From Halorubrum laminariae (GTDB lineage: Archaea > Halobacteriota > Halobacteria > Halobacteriales > Haloferacaceae), in the NCBI RefSeq assembly GCF_024494655.1, contig NZ_JANHDL010000013.1, positions 26,635 through 90,634 of the forward strand: DNA of 64,000 bases, in the 5' to 3' direction. Position 1 is the first letter of the stretch. Each line of letters starts with the position of its first letter. The translations under genes and the position numbers were made by a program. The notes under the pieces were generated by a model. That model saw nothing but the letters and a program-made list of their open reading frames with translations. It was not told where the DNA came from and did no database searches. This document shows, piece by piece, positions 45,363-54,695 of the stretch.

Positions 45363-46055
45363 TCAGTCGTCGTGTGTGGTCGGTTCGCCGGCCGTTCCGG
45401 GTTTCTCTCCTGGTGCCGTCGGGGTGTCACCGCGCGCGAGCGCGGTCTGTCCTGTCCGGGCGATCTCGATGATGCCAAACTGCTTGAACGCGTCGAGCGC
45501 GTCGTCGATCCGTCCCTCGTTGCCGGTGAGCTGGACGGTGATCGTTCGCGGTCCCGCGTCCAGCGTCCGGCCGTCGTACATCTCCGTGACCGCGTGGACC
45601 GCGGCCGGATCGTCGGCCTGAACCTTCAACAGGACCAGTTCGGCGGTGACGGCGTTCCCGGCCACCTCGCCGACGGAGATAACCGGTTTCAGCTTCGCTA
45701 TCTGCTTTTCGATCTGGTCGATACCAGGGTCCGTCTCCTCGACAACCATCGTGATCCGCGAGTGCCCGTCAACGGTCGTCGGCCCGACCGTGAGGCTCTC
45801 GATGTTGAACTGTCGGCGTGAAACGAGTCCGGAGACCCGCGCGAGCACGCCGGGCTCGTCCTCCACGAGCGTCGAGATGACCGCCCGACGAGACTCGTGT
45901 TCGGCCTCGACGACCGGGTCGATCCGGATTCCTTCGAGGTTTCGCCGTCCTTCGGGATGCGGTCGCTCCTCGGGGGCGGGCTGTTCGTCGGGTGTCGGTC
46001 TCGCGTCCACGTCGGGGCGTGCCTCAGACTCGGACGCTGCGGAGTCACCGCTCAT
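45363..46055 (-). CDS. ilvN: acetolactate synthase small (regulatory) subunit
   Basis: 230 residues. An acidic disordered N-terminus (1-55) precedes the ACT domain ([35 protein letters not shown]) and the ALS_ss C-terminal domain ([32 protein letters not shown]). It mediates valine feedback on IlvB. ATG 46055 overlaps the ilvB stop (ATGA); the longer open frame upstream is a shadow of ilvB. The C-terminal 25 residues are low complexity. Confidence 0.94.
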   Translation of the reverse strand: MSGDSAASESEARPDVDARPTPDEQPAPEERPHPEGRRNLEGIRIDPVVEAEHESRRAVISTLVEDEPGVLARVSGLVSRRQFNIESLTVGPTTVDGHSRITMVVEETDPGIDQIEKQIAKLKPVISVGEVAGNAVTAELVLLKVQADDPAAVHAVTEMYDGRTLDAGPRTITVQLTGNEGRIDDALDAFKQFGIIEIARTGQTALARGDTPTAPGEKPGTAGEPTTHDD

Positions 46056-47857
46056 AGCTGGTCCTCCGCGGTGGCGAACTGGCCGTTCGCGCCGCCGCTC
46101 GGCACCATCGGCAGGACGTTCTCCTCCGGATCGACGTGGAAGTCGATCACGGCGGGACCGTCGTATTCGAGCGCCTCTTCGACCGCGGGCGCGACCTCGT
46201 CGTAGTCGTCGACGCGGAGTCCGAGCGCGCCGAACGCCTCGGCGAGCTTGTCGAACTCGGGCATCCACGTGTAGTCGGACGCCATGTGTCGCCCCTCGTA
46301 GAAGGCGTCCTGCCACTGCCGGACCATCCCGATGTACTCGTTGTTGAGCACGGCGATGGCGATGTCGAGCTCCTCGCGGACGGCGACGGACAGCTCCTGC
46401 ATCGTCATCAAAAAGGAGCCGTCGCCGTCGAAACAGACCACGTCGCGGTCCGGTTCGCCCATCGCGTCGGCCGCGACGCGCGCGCCGACGGCGGCGGGGA
46501 CGCCGTACCCCATCGTCCCCAGTCCGTGCGAGGAGACCCACGTCCGGGGCTCCGAGTACGTCCAGAACTGCGAGGCCCACATCTGGTGTTGGCCGACCCC
46601 CGTTGTCACGATGGTATCGTCGTCGGTCGCCTCGTCGAACGCCTCGACGACGAACTGCGGTTTCAGCGGCTCGTCTTCGGGCGTCGAGTACGTGAGCGGA
46701 TACGTCTCTTTCCACTCCTCACACTGTTCTCGCCACGCCGCCGCGTCGGGTGCGTCGCGGACTGTTGCAGTCAGTTGATCGAGGACGTGTCCGGCGTCGC
46801 CGATGAGCGGGTAATCGGCGTGGACGTTCTTCGATATCTCGGCCGGATCGATGTCGACGTGGACGACCTCGGCCTCCGGTGCGAACGTGTCTATCCCACC
46901 CGTCAGCCGGTCGTCGAAGCGGGTGCCGACCGCGATCAGACAGTCCGTGTGCGTGATCGCCATGTTGGCGTAGCCGGTGCCGTGCATCCCCGCCCACGAG
47001 AGACAGAGGTCCTCGTCTTCGGGGAACGACCCGATTCCCGGCATCGTCGTCGTCACCGGAATCTCGTACGTCCGTGCGAACGTGCGCGCAGCGTCGCTCG
47101 CGTCGGCCTTGATCACGCCGCCACCAAAGAGACACAACGGGCGCTCCGCGTTCTCGATGGCGCGTGCGGCCTCCTCGACCGCGTCGGGATCGGCGTTCGG
47201 TTCCGGGGCGCTCCCCGGCGGCGGTGTCGCCGTCCCGGGTGTCCGATTGGTTTCGCCTTGCGTGACATCTTTCGGGAGGTCGACGAGCGTCGGTCCGGGA
47301 CGACCCGACTGCGACAGCTCGAACGCCTCACCGACGGTGTCACCGACGGTGTCGGCCCCGCCGGCGAAGTAGTTGTGCTTCGTGATCGGACGAGTGACGC
47401 CGATCGTGTCCGTCTCTTGGAACGCGTCGTTGCCAACGAACTCCGTCGTCACCTGTCCGGTCAACGCGAGCACCGCGTCGGAGTCCATGTCGGCGTCGGC
47501 GATCCCCGTGACGAGATTCGTCGCACCCGGCCCCGAGGTTGCCAAGCAGAGCCCGGGATCGCCGGTGACGACACCGTAGGCGTCGGCCGCGTGGGCCGCG
47601 CCCTGCTCGTGGGCCATCGTCACGTGCGTGATAGACGACGTATACAGCGCGTCGTAGACGGGCATGATCGCTCCGCCCTGGACGCCGAACGCGGTCTCGG
47701 CTCCGGCCGCCTCCAGCGCGGCGACCACCGAGTCGGCACCGGTCGACACCGTCTTGACGGCGTCGTCGGCGTCGGTGGCGTCGGCGGACCCCCGATCGGT
47801 CGGTTCCTCTGACCCGTCCGGGTCGTCCTCTCGTGGCTGTGCTGCTGTATCGCTCAT
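46052..47857 (-). CDS. ilvB: acetolactate synthase large (catalytic) subunit
   Basis: 601 residues of the TPP enzyme family. The catalytic Glu is in YTSSITHVTMAHEQGAAHAADAYG; the TPP motif is CFDGDGSFLMTMQELSVAVREELDIAIAVLNNEYIG. An acidic extension covers residues 1-35. It condenses pyruvate with pyruvate or 2-oxobutyrate. First gene of ilvB-ilvN-ilvC-sORF-leuC-leuD-leuB, with a long leader that holds a small ORF and a hairpin. Confidence 0.96.
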   Translation of the reverse strand: MSDTAAQPREDDPDGSEEPTDRGSADATDADDAVKTVSTGADSVVAALEAAGAETAFGVQGGAIMPVYDALYTSSITHVTMAHEQGAAHAADAYGVVTGDPGLCLATSGPGATNLVTGIADADMDSDAVLALTGQVTTEFVGNDAFQETDTIGVTRPITKHNYFAGGADTVGDTVGEAFELSQSGRPGPTLVDLPKDVTQGETNRTPGTATPPPGSAPEPNADPDAVEEAARAIENAERPLCLFGGGVIKADASDAARTFARTYEIPVTTTMPGIGSFPEDEDLCLSWAGMHGTGYANMAITHTDCLIAVGTRFDDRLTGGIDTFAPEAEVVHVDIDPAEISKNVHADYPLIGDAGHVLDQLTATVRDAPDAAAWREQCEEWKETYPLTYSTPEDEPLKPQFVVEAFDEATDDDTIVTTGVGQHQMWASQFWTYSEPRTWVSSHGLGTMGYGVPAAVGARVAADAMGEPDRDVVCFDGDGSFLMTMQELSVAVREELDIAIAVLNNEYIGMVRQWQDAFYEGRHMASDYTWMPEFDKLAEAFGALGLRVDDYDEVAPAVEEALEYDGPAVIDFHVDPEENVLPMVPSGGANGQFATAEDQL

Positions 47858-48100
47858 TGTCTTGGTGTTCGATGTAACATCTCGCGCGTGTGAGATTCGG
47901 TCGGTCCGAACGCCGGAACGGTACGAGCACGGCGGCCCGCCCGCTGGCGTTCGTCGGTTCCTCGCGTCGGTGGAAAAGGGGTAGTGTAGGGGGTCAGACC
48001 CCTACGATACGCGGGGCGACGGCTCCCTCGACGGCGGCTATCGTCGGGGCGTCGGTGTTCCGTCGCATCTCGCTCGCACCAACGCGTTTGTAGTATAAAT
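47858..48100 (-). promoter_or_regulatory. ilvB promoter and about 210-nt leader with hairpin
   Basis: TATA element atttatacta (minus strand, 48100-48091) predicts a transcription start near 48070. The leader holds a 24-codon ORF beginning at that start, a 7-bp stem hairpin (GTAGGGG, loop GTCAGA, CCCCTAC; 47986-48005 on the plus strand) where that ORF ends, and no obvious Shine-Dalgarno sequence for ilvB. Confidence 0.55.
47994..48068 (-). CDS. possible 24-residue leader peptide upstream of ilvB
   Basis: The ATG at 48068 is about 27 nt from the centre of the TATA box, ideal for leaderless translation. The peptide (MRRNTDAPTIAAV, then EGAVAPRIVGV) has 4 Val and 2 Ile in 24 residues, ending I-V-G-V, and its TGA stop falls in the loop of a 7-bp hairpin. 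This arrangement resembles bacterial amino-acid leader peptides but may be coincidence; no protein evidence. Confidence 0.4.
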   Translation of the reverse strand: MRRNTDAPTIAAVEGAVAPRIVGV

Positions 48101-48224
48101 CCCTGTCGGGTGGAACGGTGACCTGCGGATCGGACCGGATATCCGCCGACGATCCGCAGACTATCGGGCCGCCGTCGGTCGGTCCGCCGCCGCTCGACGG
48201 ACGCGCCCGCCAGGGACGCGGGCA

Positions 48225-49449
48225 TCAGATCCTGACCTCCTCTTCCGTGCGGTCGACGTTGGCCTCCTCGGCGAAGCGCTCGACGTCGCCGGCGGTGACC
48301 TGCCGCTTGCCCGCGCCGTACTCCTTGACGCGCTTCGTGACGTGCCGGACCTCGCTGTCCGTCGGGTCGAATCCGGCCTCCACCATGTGCTTGCGCACGC
48401 TGTGGGTACCGGTGTGTTTACCCAGCACGAACTCGCGTTCGGCCCCGACCATCTCGGGGGTCATCACGCCGGTCTCGAAGGTGTCGGCGTTCTCGATGAC
48501 GCCCGCCGCGTGGATGCCGGACTCGTGAGCGAACGCGTTCCGCCCCGTGACGGGCTTGTTCGCCGGGACCGGGATGTCCGAGGCGTCCTCGACGATCCGG
48601 GCCAGCTTCGTGATCTGCGTCGTGTCGATTCCGGTATCGACGCCGTACACCGACTCGACGGCCATCACGACCTCCTCGTACGCCGCGTTTCCGGCGCGTT
48701 CACCGATACCGTTGACCGACACCTGCGCCTGATGCGCGCCGTTCTCGAAGCCCATGATCGCGTTCGCCGCCGCCATCCCGAAGTCGTCGTGGGTGTGGAC
48801 ATCGACGCGTGCGTCAGTCGCCTCGACGACAGCCTTCACCGTCTCGCCGAAGCTCGTGGGCATCCCGACGCCGCAGGTGTCGGGGATGTTGATCCAGTCG
48901 GTGCCCGCGTCGGAGACCGCCTCGACGATGTCGATCAGGTAGTCCGGGTCCGTCCGGGTTGCGTCCATCGGCGAGAACATGCACTCGACGCCGGCGTCTT
49001 TCACGTGCTCGACGGCGTCGACGGCGCGCTCTTTCGCCTCTTCTCGGGTCGCGTGCATCGAGTCCTCCAGCTGCACGTCGCTGGTGGACACGAACACGTG
49101 GACCATCTCGACGCCCGCATCGATGGCGGCGTCGATGTCACCGTCGACGACCCGAGCCAGCCCGCAGACGGTGGTGTCCGTCGCGGCGGCGATATCGCTC
49201 ACGGCCTCGAACTCCGCGTCCGAGTTTACCGGGAACCCCGCCTCGATGACGTGGGTGTTCATGTCGTCCAGCGTCGCCGCTATGCGGCGTTTCTCGTCGT
49301 AGCTGAACGAAGTACGTGGTGACTGTTCTCCGTCTCGCAGGGTCGTGTCGAAGATCCTGACAGGACCGATTTCGACGTTAGAAGCTATCGTGCCCTGGAA
49401 GAACTCGATCCGCCGGGGTGTCCGACGAAGCCTCCGTGATGTCTGTCAT
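48225..49449 (-). CDS. leuA: 2-isopropylmalate synthase, reading frame interrupted near the 5' end (+1 shift)
   Basis: The frame ending at 48225 encodes an HMGL-like synthase: FDTTLRDGEQSPRTSFSYDEKRR, HVIEAGFPVNSDAEFEAV, INIPDTCGVGMP, VDVHTHDDFGMAAANAI and NGIGERAGNAAYEEVV. The first canonical start in that frame is ATG 49262, which would lose the essential R-D-G-E-Q-S-P motif. The frame stays open up to about 49444 without ATG, GTG or TTG. A leaderless-looking ATG at 49449 lies one base out of frame, and its own frame stops at 49378. Joined by a one-base skip the product is 407 residues, without the LeuA C-terminal regulatory domain. Confidence 0.85.
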
Positions 49450-49724
49450 CGACTGACGACAGGAGGGTCAGGAACTTAACGTTTGTGGCGATCGCAAATT
49501 CGACCCGACACGGTCGGCGTCGGCTCGCATCGTCTCCCGGACGAAATCGATAGCAAGCGGTGCTGTGTGAGAGAACCACAGGCACTGTATACCTCTCCGG
49601 CGGACGGCACGGTGTTGATTCACAACAGGGTTCATATGCGAGTTCGACGAATGTGCGCTTTCCGCGGTCTCGCCCGCAGAGAAACGGTGTCGCCCCCGAA
49701 GCGCCGCTACGCCCAACACGCGAG

Positions 49725-50828
49725 TCACCCACCGAAGTGGTCGGCGAGTCGCTCCGCGGCCTCGGTGGCGCGCGGCGTCACCAGCGCGAACCGAATCCAG
49801 TCGCCACGTGCGTGCCCGAACGCCTCGCCGGGCATCCCCGCGACGCCAACCTCGTCGATCAGTCGCTTCACGTTCGCCATCGTCCCGGGGAAGTCGTCGA
49901 AGCGCGCGAGCACGTAGAACGCCCCCTCGGGACGGCTGTACTCGGCCCCGGCGGCGTCGAGCGCGTCGGTGAACGCGTCGACCCGATCGGCGAGGAGGTC
50001 CCGTGCGTCCGCGTAGTACTCGGGATCGGTCTCCGCGAGCGCGTGGGTCACGGCGTACTGCGAGGGCCGCGCACCGGCGACGTTCACGAGCATGTGTCGG
50101 GTCTTCGCCGCCGAGACGTGACCGTCCGGAAACACCCCGTAGCCGACGCGGAAACCGGTGATAGCCATCGACTTCGAGAAGCCGCTCGTGACGATCACCC
50201 GATCTGAATCCAGCGTCAGTGCGGACTCGAACTCCCCGGACAGATCGAAGTGGTCGTACACCTCGTCGACGAGCACGAGCGCGTCGACGCGCTCCGCGAC
50301 CGAGACGACTGCCCGGATCGCGTCTAGGTCGTACACGGCACCGGTCGGGTTGTTCGGCGTGTTGAGCGCGATCAGCGCTGTCTCGTCGCTCGCGGCCGCC
50401 GCGATCGCGTCCACGTCGAGGCCGCCGTCGCGCTCGGTCGGGACCAACGTCGAGGTCCCGCCGAGCATAGACACCTTGCCGGGGTAGTACGGGTAGACGG
50501 GGTCCGTGAGCAGCGCCTCGTCGCCGGCGTCGCGATCGAACGCCCGCGCCATCGCGAGGTAGTTCGCCTCGCCCGTGCCGTTCGTGACGATGACGCTGTC
50601 GAGATCGACTCCGCGGCGCGTTGCGATCGCCTCGCGGAGTTCCCTGAGCCCCTCACTCGGCGGATACTGGAAGGCGTCTGGCGAGAGATCGGCGTAGTCG
50701 CGGAGCGCCTCCCTGAGCGCGGCCGGTGGCTCCCAGTCGGGATTGCCGCTCACCATGTCGATGACGTCGCCGTCGGCGGCGGCCGCGTACTGCATCACGT
50801 GGAAGAACTTCGGCTCCTCGTACTCCAT
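49725..50828 (-). CDS. PLP-dependent class I/II aminotransferase
   Basis: 367 residues, fold-type I. Key segments are IVTNGTGEANYLAMARAF, LNTPNNPTGAVYDLDAIR (Asn for PLP), ALVLVDEVYDHFDLSG (Asp for pyridine N), TSGFSKSMAITGFRVGYGV (Schiff-base Lys) and the C-terminal WIRFALVTP Arg for the carboxylate. Substrate likely aspartate, alanine or an aromatic/branched amino acid; position near leu/ilv genes is suggestive only. A leader of about 45 nt runs from the TATA (minus strand, near 50900-50908) shared with the divergent regulator. Confidence 0.88.
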   Translation of the reverse strand: MEYEEPKFFHVMQYAAAADGDVIDMVSGNPDWEPPAALREALRDYADLSPDAFQYPPSEGLRELREAIATRRGVDLDSVIVTNGTGEANYLAMARAFDRDAGDEALLTDPVYPYYPGKVSMLGGTSTLVPTERDGGLDVDAIAAAASDETALIALNTPNNPTGAVYDLDAIRAVVSVAERVDALVLVDEVYDHFDLSGEFESALTLDSDRVIVTSGFSKSMAITGFRVGYGVFPDGHVSAAKTRHMLVNVAGARPSQYAVTHALAETDPEYYADARDLLADRVDAFTDALDAAGAEYSRPEGAFYVLARFDDFPGTMANVKRLIDEVGVAGMPGEAFGHARGDWIRFALVTPRATEAAERLADHFGG

Positions 50829-50898
50829 GCCGACGCCTCGACGGCGAGGTCCGTGGCTCTTTCGACCGGCGGTCGTCCCGGAACACCCTCCGACCCGA

Positions 50899-50909
50899 AC
50901 GTATATGTC
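50899..50909. promoter_or_regulatory. near-palindromic TATA element between divergent genes
   Basis: acgtatatgtc can serve as a TATA box on both strands. On the plus strand it gives a leaderless start for the REC-PAS-PAS gene at 50933; on the minus strand a start near 50877 for the aminotransferase. Confidence 0.45.
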
Positions 50910-50932
50910 TGGTGTTGTGATACTGTGTGACA

Positions 50933-52126
50933 ATGACGGGGACGCCCAGCCGACCAGACGGCGGTCGCGAAGCGGGTATTCGTGTCCTTCACGTCGACGA
51001 CGAGCCGAGATTCCTCGACCTCGCCGCAACGTATCTCGAACGGCTCGACGAGGCGTTCAGCGTTCGCTCCGAGACCGACGTGGAGACGGCCCTCGGAATC
51101 CTCACAAACGACGCGGAGCGGATCGACTGCGTCGTTAGCGACTACGAGATGCCGGGGGGCGACGGGCTGGGGTTCCTCAAACGCGTCCGCGAGGCCGGCT
51201 CGGACGTACCGTTCGTGCTGTTCACCGGGAAGGGCTCGGAGGAGATCGCGAGCGAGGCCATCTCGGCGGGCGCGACCGACTACATTCAGAAACAGACGGG
51301 AAGCGATCAGTACGCCGTCCTCGCCAATCGAATCCGGAACGCGGTGGACCAACACCGGGCGAGGCGCGCGCTCGCCGCGAGCCAAGAGCGGCTCTCGCGG
51401 TACATCGAGCAGTCGCCGCTCGGCACGATCGAGTACGACGAGACGTTCCGAATCGAGCGCGTGAACCCCGCCACCGAGGAGATACTCGGATACGACGCGG
51501 AGGAACTCGTCGGTGGGACGTGGCTCCCGTTCGTCCCGCGAGAGCTTCACCGCCACGTCGCGGCGCTCGAACGCGACCTGCTCTCCGACAAGGGCGGCTA
51601 CAGCAGCGTCAACGAGAACGTCAGACGCCACGGCGAACGCATCCGCTGTGTGTGGCACAATCAAGTGGTGACCGACGACGACGGCGACGTGATCAGAGTG
51701 TTCTCGCAGTTCGAAGACGTGACGGAGAAAACGGAGCGAAAACGGGAGATAGAGCGGACGAACGCGGTGCTTTCGACAGTTCTCGACACCCTTCCAGTCG
51801 GAATGCTCGTCGAAGACGCAGACAGGCGAGTCATCCGCGTGAACGAGCGGCTCTACGACATCTTCGGACTTCCGGGCGACCCGAGCGACGCCAGCGGGCG
51901 CGACTGCGAGCGGTTCGCAGTCGAAATAAGTGATCTCTGCGCCGATCCCGACGGCTTCGTCGAGCGGGTCGACGCGATCCTCGCTGACCGCGAACCGGTC
52001 GAGGGCGAACCGATCGATCTGGCCGACGGCCGGACGCTCGGTCGGACCTACAGACCGATAGACCTGCCGGACGGGCAGGGGCACCTGTGGGCGTATCGGG
52101 ACGTGACCGACCAGCGCGATCAGTGA
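50933..52126 (+). CDS. receiver-PAS-PAS signalling protein without kinase domain
   Basis: 397 residues. The receiver (about 14-130) has VLHVDDEPRFLD with acidic pocket, the phospho-acceptor Asp in CVVSDYEMPGGDGLGFL, Thr in FVLFTGKGSEEIA and the Lys in DYIQKQTGS. Two PAS domains follow (about 148-265 and 275-395), each ending in a D-V-T-x motif (FEDVTEKTERKRE; YRDVTDQRDQ). The protein stops exactly where haloarchaeal receiver-PAS kinases usually continue into HisKA/HATPase. No kinase gene follows. ATG 50933 is preferred to an earlier in-frame GTG (50927). Confidence 0.85.
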   Translation: MTGTPSRPDGGREAGIRVLHVDDEPRFLDLAATYLERLDEAFSVRSETDVETALGILTNDAERIDCVVSDYEMPGGDGLGFLKRVREAGSDVPFVLFTGKGSEEIASEAISAGATDYIQKQTGSDQYAVLANRIRNAVDQHRARRALAASQERLSRYIEQSPLGTIEYDETFRIERVNPATEEILGYDAEELVGGTWLPFVPRELHRHVAALERDLLSDKGGYSSVNENVRRHGERIRCVWHNQVVTDDDGDVIRVFSQFEDVTEKTERKREIERTNAVLSTVLDTLPVGMLVEDADRRVIRVNERLYDIFGLPGDPSDASGRDCERFAVEISDLCADPDGFVERVDAILADREPVEGEPIDLADGRTLGRTYRPIDLPDGQGHLWAYRDVTDQRDQ

Positions 52127-52153
52127 GACGCCCGACCGAACCGCACCCTCTGG

Positions 52154-53218
52154 TCAGTCGCCTCGCGGAACGATCTCCTCGCCGCCGATCACAACCCGGG
52201 AGACGTCAGCCTCGCCCGCCCGCCGGACGATCGCCCGAACGAGGTCGTGTGCGCCCGCGAGGTTGTCCGAGTCGCCGTCGAGCACGAGCAAGTCGGCGTC
52301 TTTCCCCTCTGCTATCACGCCGCGATTCAGCCCCGCAATCTCCGCGCCGTTGACGGTCGCCATCCGGAGCACCTCGCGGGCGGGAAGATCCGCCAACTTG
52401 GCCGCGAACTCCATCTCCCGGAACATCGACGGCGAGTCCAACATGACGTTGTCGGTCCCGAGGGCGACGGTCGTCCGGTCGACGAGGTCGCGGATCGGCG
52501 GGACGCCGACGTTCGTTACGAGGTTCGACCGCGGACAGACGGCGACTGGCGTGTCGCGGTCGGTGAGCCGATCGAGGTGGATCGGCTCCGCGTGAACCAT
52601 GTGCACGAGGAAGTCGGGGTCCAAGTCCATCGCCGGGTTGATGTCGTCCGCGTCGCGCTCGCCCGCGTGGATGCCGAACAGTTTGTCCGCTTCCCGCGTC
52701 TCCGATCGGACGGCGTCGAAGTCGGCGTCGCGGGCACCGGACGCGCCGTAGCCGTCGGCCGCGTCAAGCACGTCCGGATCGTCGCGCCCGAAGACGACAG
52801 GGTCGATCGCGCGCTCGTCGAACGCGACGCCGTCGCCAGCGAGCGCGTCTCGGAGGGCGGCGACGCCCGCGACGCCACCCTCGCGGAATTCGAGGAAGGT
52901 GCCGGTCCCCGTCGACTCCATGTATCGGAGGGTGCGGGCCATCGCGGCGACCTTCTCGTCGTGGGTCGCGGAGCGCAGTAGGCGGTGTTTCAGCCCGTCC
53001 GGCGGCGCGACGAGTTCGTCGAGGGAGAGCCCCTCGCCCGCCTCCTTCGCGATGGAATCGCCGATGTGCGTGTGGGCGTTGACGAACGTCGGGAGGATCA
53101 CGTCGTCTGAGTCGACCGGCGTCGTGTCGATCCGGACGATCTCACCGTCGGCGACGACGACCCGTCCCTCGACGGGCTCGAAGTCGGGACCGCGGAGGAT
53201 CGTCCCTTCGAGGTGCAT
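52154..53218 (-). CDS. amidohydrolase family metal-dependent hydrolase
   Basis: 354 residues. The HxH metal motif is LPTFVNAHTHIGDSI; later metal/catalytic residues lie in LFGIHAGERDADDI, FLVHMVHAEPI and ALGTDNVMLDSPSMF, a subgroup related to chlorohydrolase/cytosine-deaminase-like enzymes. The C-terminal NAEIAGLN-like GKDADLLVLDGDSDN strand is typical of the composite domain. Substrate unknown. A TATA element (minus strand cgttttaatc, 53240-53249) fits leaderless start at ATG 53218. Confidence 0.87.
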   Translation of the reverse strand: MHLEGTILRGPDFEPVEGRVVVADGEIVRIDTTPVDSDDVILPTFVNAHTHIGDSIAKEAGEGLSLDELVAPPDGLKHRLLRSATHDEKVAAMARTLRYMESTGTGTFLEFREGGVAGVAALRDALAGDGVAFDERAIDPVVFGRDDPDVLDAADGYGASGARDADFDAVRSETREADKLFGIHAGERDADDINPAMDLDPDFLVHMVHAEPIHLDRLTDRDTPVAVCPRSNLVTNVGVPPIRDLVDRTTVALGTDNVMLDSPSMFREMEFAAKLADLPAREVLRMATVNGAEIAGLNRGVIAEGKDADLLVLDGDSDNLAGAHDLVRAIVRRAGEADVSRVVIGGEEIVPRGD

Positions 53219-53297
53219 ACCCGAGCGTCGCCAGCGCGGGATTAAAACGTCACGGGACGGACCGCGACCGAACGCGAGATCGCCGCGACGGCCGGCG

Positions 53298-54590
53298 TCA
53301 GAACTCGTCGAGCGTCGTCGGCATCGCCCTTCGGACCTCGGTCACGAGCGCGTCGGGGTCGAGCCCGAGCACGTCAGCCGCGGCGCGTCCGACGCGGTCC
53401 GTGGCGGGCTCGGGTGCATACACGCCGAGCCGCCACTGGTTGCGCTGGGCGGTCCGGAGCGCCGAGACGAGCGGTGACTGCCGCTCCAGCCGCCTGACCT
53501 GCCCGTTGACCGTGACGCGCGCCGTCGACTCGCGCATCGTCGGCTCGGCCGGCACGTCGAGGATCACGTGCTCGCGGTCGACGCCGGCGGCCGCGGCGAT
53601 CTCGCGTTCGAGCGCGACGCGTTCCTCGTGGTTGGCGTCGTGTACCCGATCGGGAACGTCACCGTACTCGGCCCACACCGCGCGCTTGTACAGGTCGCGC
53701 TCGTCGTAGCGCCGGGAGAGGTCCGCGGTGGCCGGGCAGTCCCGGATCGCGGCGAGGAAGTCGTGGTCGTCCATCCGCCGAAGCTCGGACGCTGTCGTCG
53801 CCGTCGCGGCGAGCAGGTCGCTCGCGGCGCGGCGCAACATCGCCTTCGAGATGCGCGCGACGGGATGGGTATACACCACCGGATTCATCAGCGCGCGAGC
53901 GAGGAGCAGGCTCTCCGCAGTCTGGACGTTCCCCTCGTCCAACACGAGCGTCGGGCCCGCCTCGATCCGGTCGTCGAAGCCGGCACTAGGTGCGGCCTCG
54001 CTGGCTTCGCCTGCCGCTCCGTCCGCGAGCGTCGTGAACGTCAGTTCGCGAACGAACCGCTCGGTGTCGATGGTGCCGTACGGAACGCCCGTGTGGTAGG
54101 CGTCGCGGACGAGGTAATCCATGCGGTCCACGTCGAGTTCGCCCGAGACGAGCTGCCCGTACGTCCCGTCGCCGGCGACGAGGCCGGCGATCCGCTGAGG
54201 GTCGAGGTCGTGATCGCGGAGAACCGATCCGACCGCTCCGCTCGCGAGGAGTTCGTCGACATCGTCGTGGTACTTCCCCGTCAGACGGTGCGTGAGGGAT
54301 TCGAGGTTATGACTGAACGGGCCGTGGCCCACGTCGTGGAGCATCGCTGCCGCCTCGATCCGGTCCGCCTGTACGCCGTCGATGCCGAGATGATCGAGCG
54401 CCCGGCTTGCGAGGTGACAGACGCCGAGGCTGTGCTCGAACCGCGTGTGGTTCGCGGACGGATACACGAGCTGGACCGTCCCGAGCTGTTTGACGTGCCG
54501 AAGTCGCTGGACTGCAGGCGTATCCAAGAGATCGGCGGCGACACCGTCGATCTCGATGTGATCGTGGACGGTGTCTTTGACCGTGACCAT
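53298..54590 (-). CDS. HD-domain phosphohydrolase (dNTPase/SAMHD1-like)
   Basis: 430 residues. The HD motif residues are seen in HTRFEHSLGVCHLASRA (His), AAMLHDVGHGPFSHNLE (His-Asp) and LDVDRMDYLVRDAYHTGVPYG (late Asp), in the arrangement of dGTPase/SAMHD1-type enzymes. It may control dNTP pools or hydrolyse other nucleotides; the substrate is not shown. A TATA element (minus strand ggtttttatcc, 54610-54620) fits the ATG at 54590. It diverges from the Usp gene. Confidence 0.88.
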   Translation of the reverse strand: MVTVKDTVHDHIEIDGVAADLLDTPAVQRLRHVKQLGTVQLVYPSANHTRFEHSLGVCHLASRALDHLGIDGVQADRIEAAAMLHDVGHGPFSHNLESLTHRLTGKYHDDVDELLASGAVGSVLRDHDLDPQRIAGLVAGDGTYGQLVSGELDVDRMDYLVRDAYHTGVPYGTIDTERFVRELTFTTLADGAAGEASEAAPSAGFDDRIEAGPTLVLDEGNVQTAESLLLARALMNPVVYTHPVARISKAMLRRAASDLLAATATTASELRRMDDHDFLAAIRDCPATADLSRRYDERDLYKRAVWAEYGDVPDRVHDANHEERVALEREIAAAAGVDREHVILDVPAEPTMRESTARVTVNGQVRRLERQSPLVSALRTAQRNQWRLGVYAPEPATDRVGRAAADVLGLDPDALVTEVRRAMPTTLDEF

Positions 54591-54695
54591 GGATCCAGCT
54601 TCGGCGGCACGGGATAAAAACCGCCGGAGTGTTCAGTCGCTAGACGCGTCAGACAGCCGGTACCATTTATCAGTCCGCCTGCCGAACAGCCGCGT

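Noticed and set aside
46136..47812. 558-residue plus-strand frame opposite ilvB
   Set aside because: Shadow of ilvB; no domain features.
47854..48225. Frame upstream of ilvB, including an 8-codon ORF (MLHRTPRQ) whose stop overlaps the ilvB ATG
   Set aside because: The long frame is Arg-rich shadow. The 8-codon ORF could couple translation but is too short to support without conservation data.
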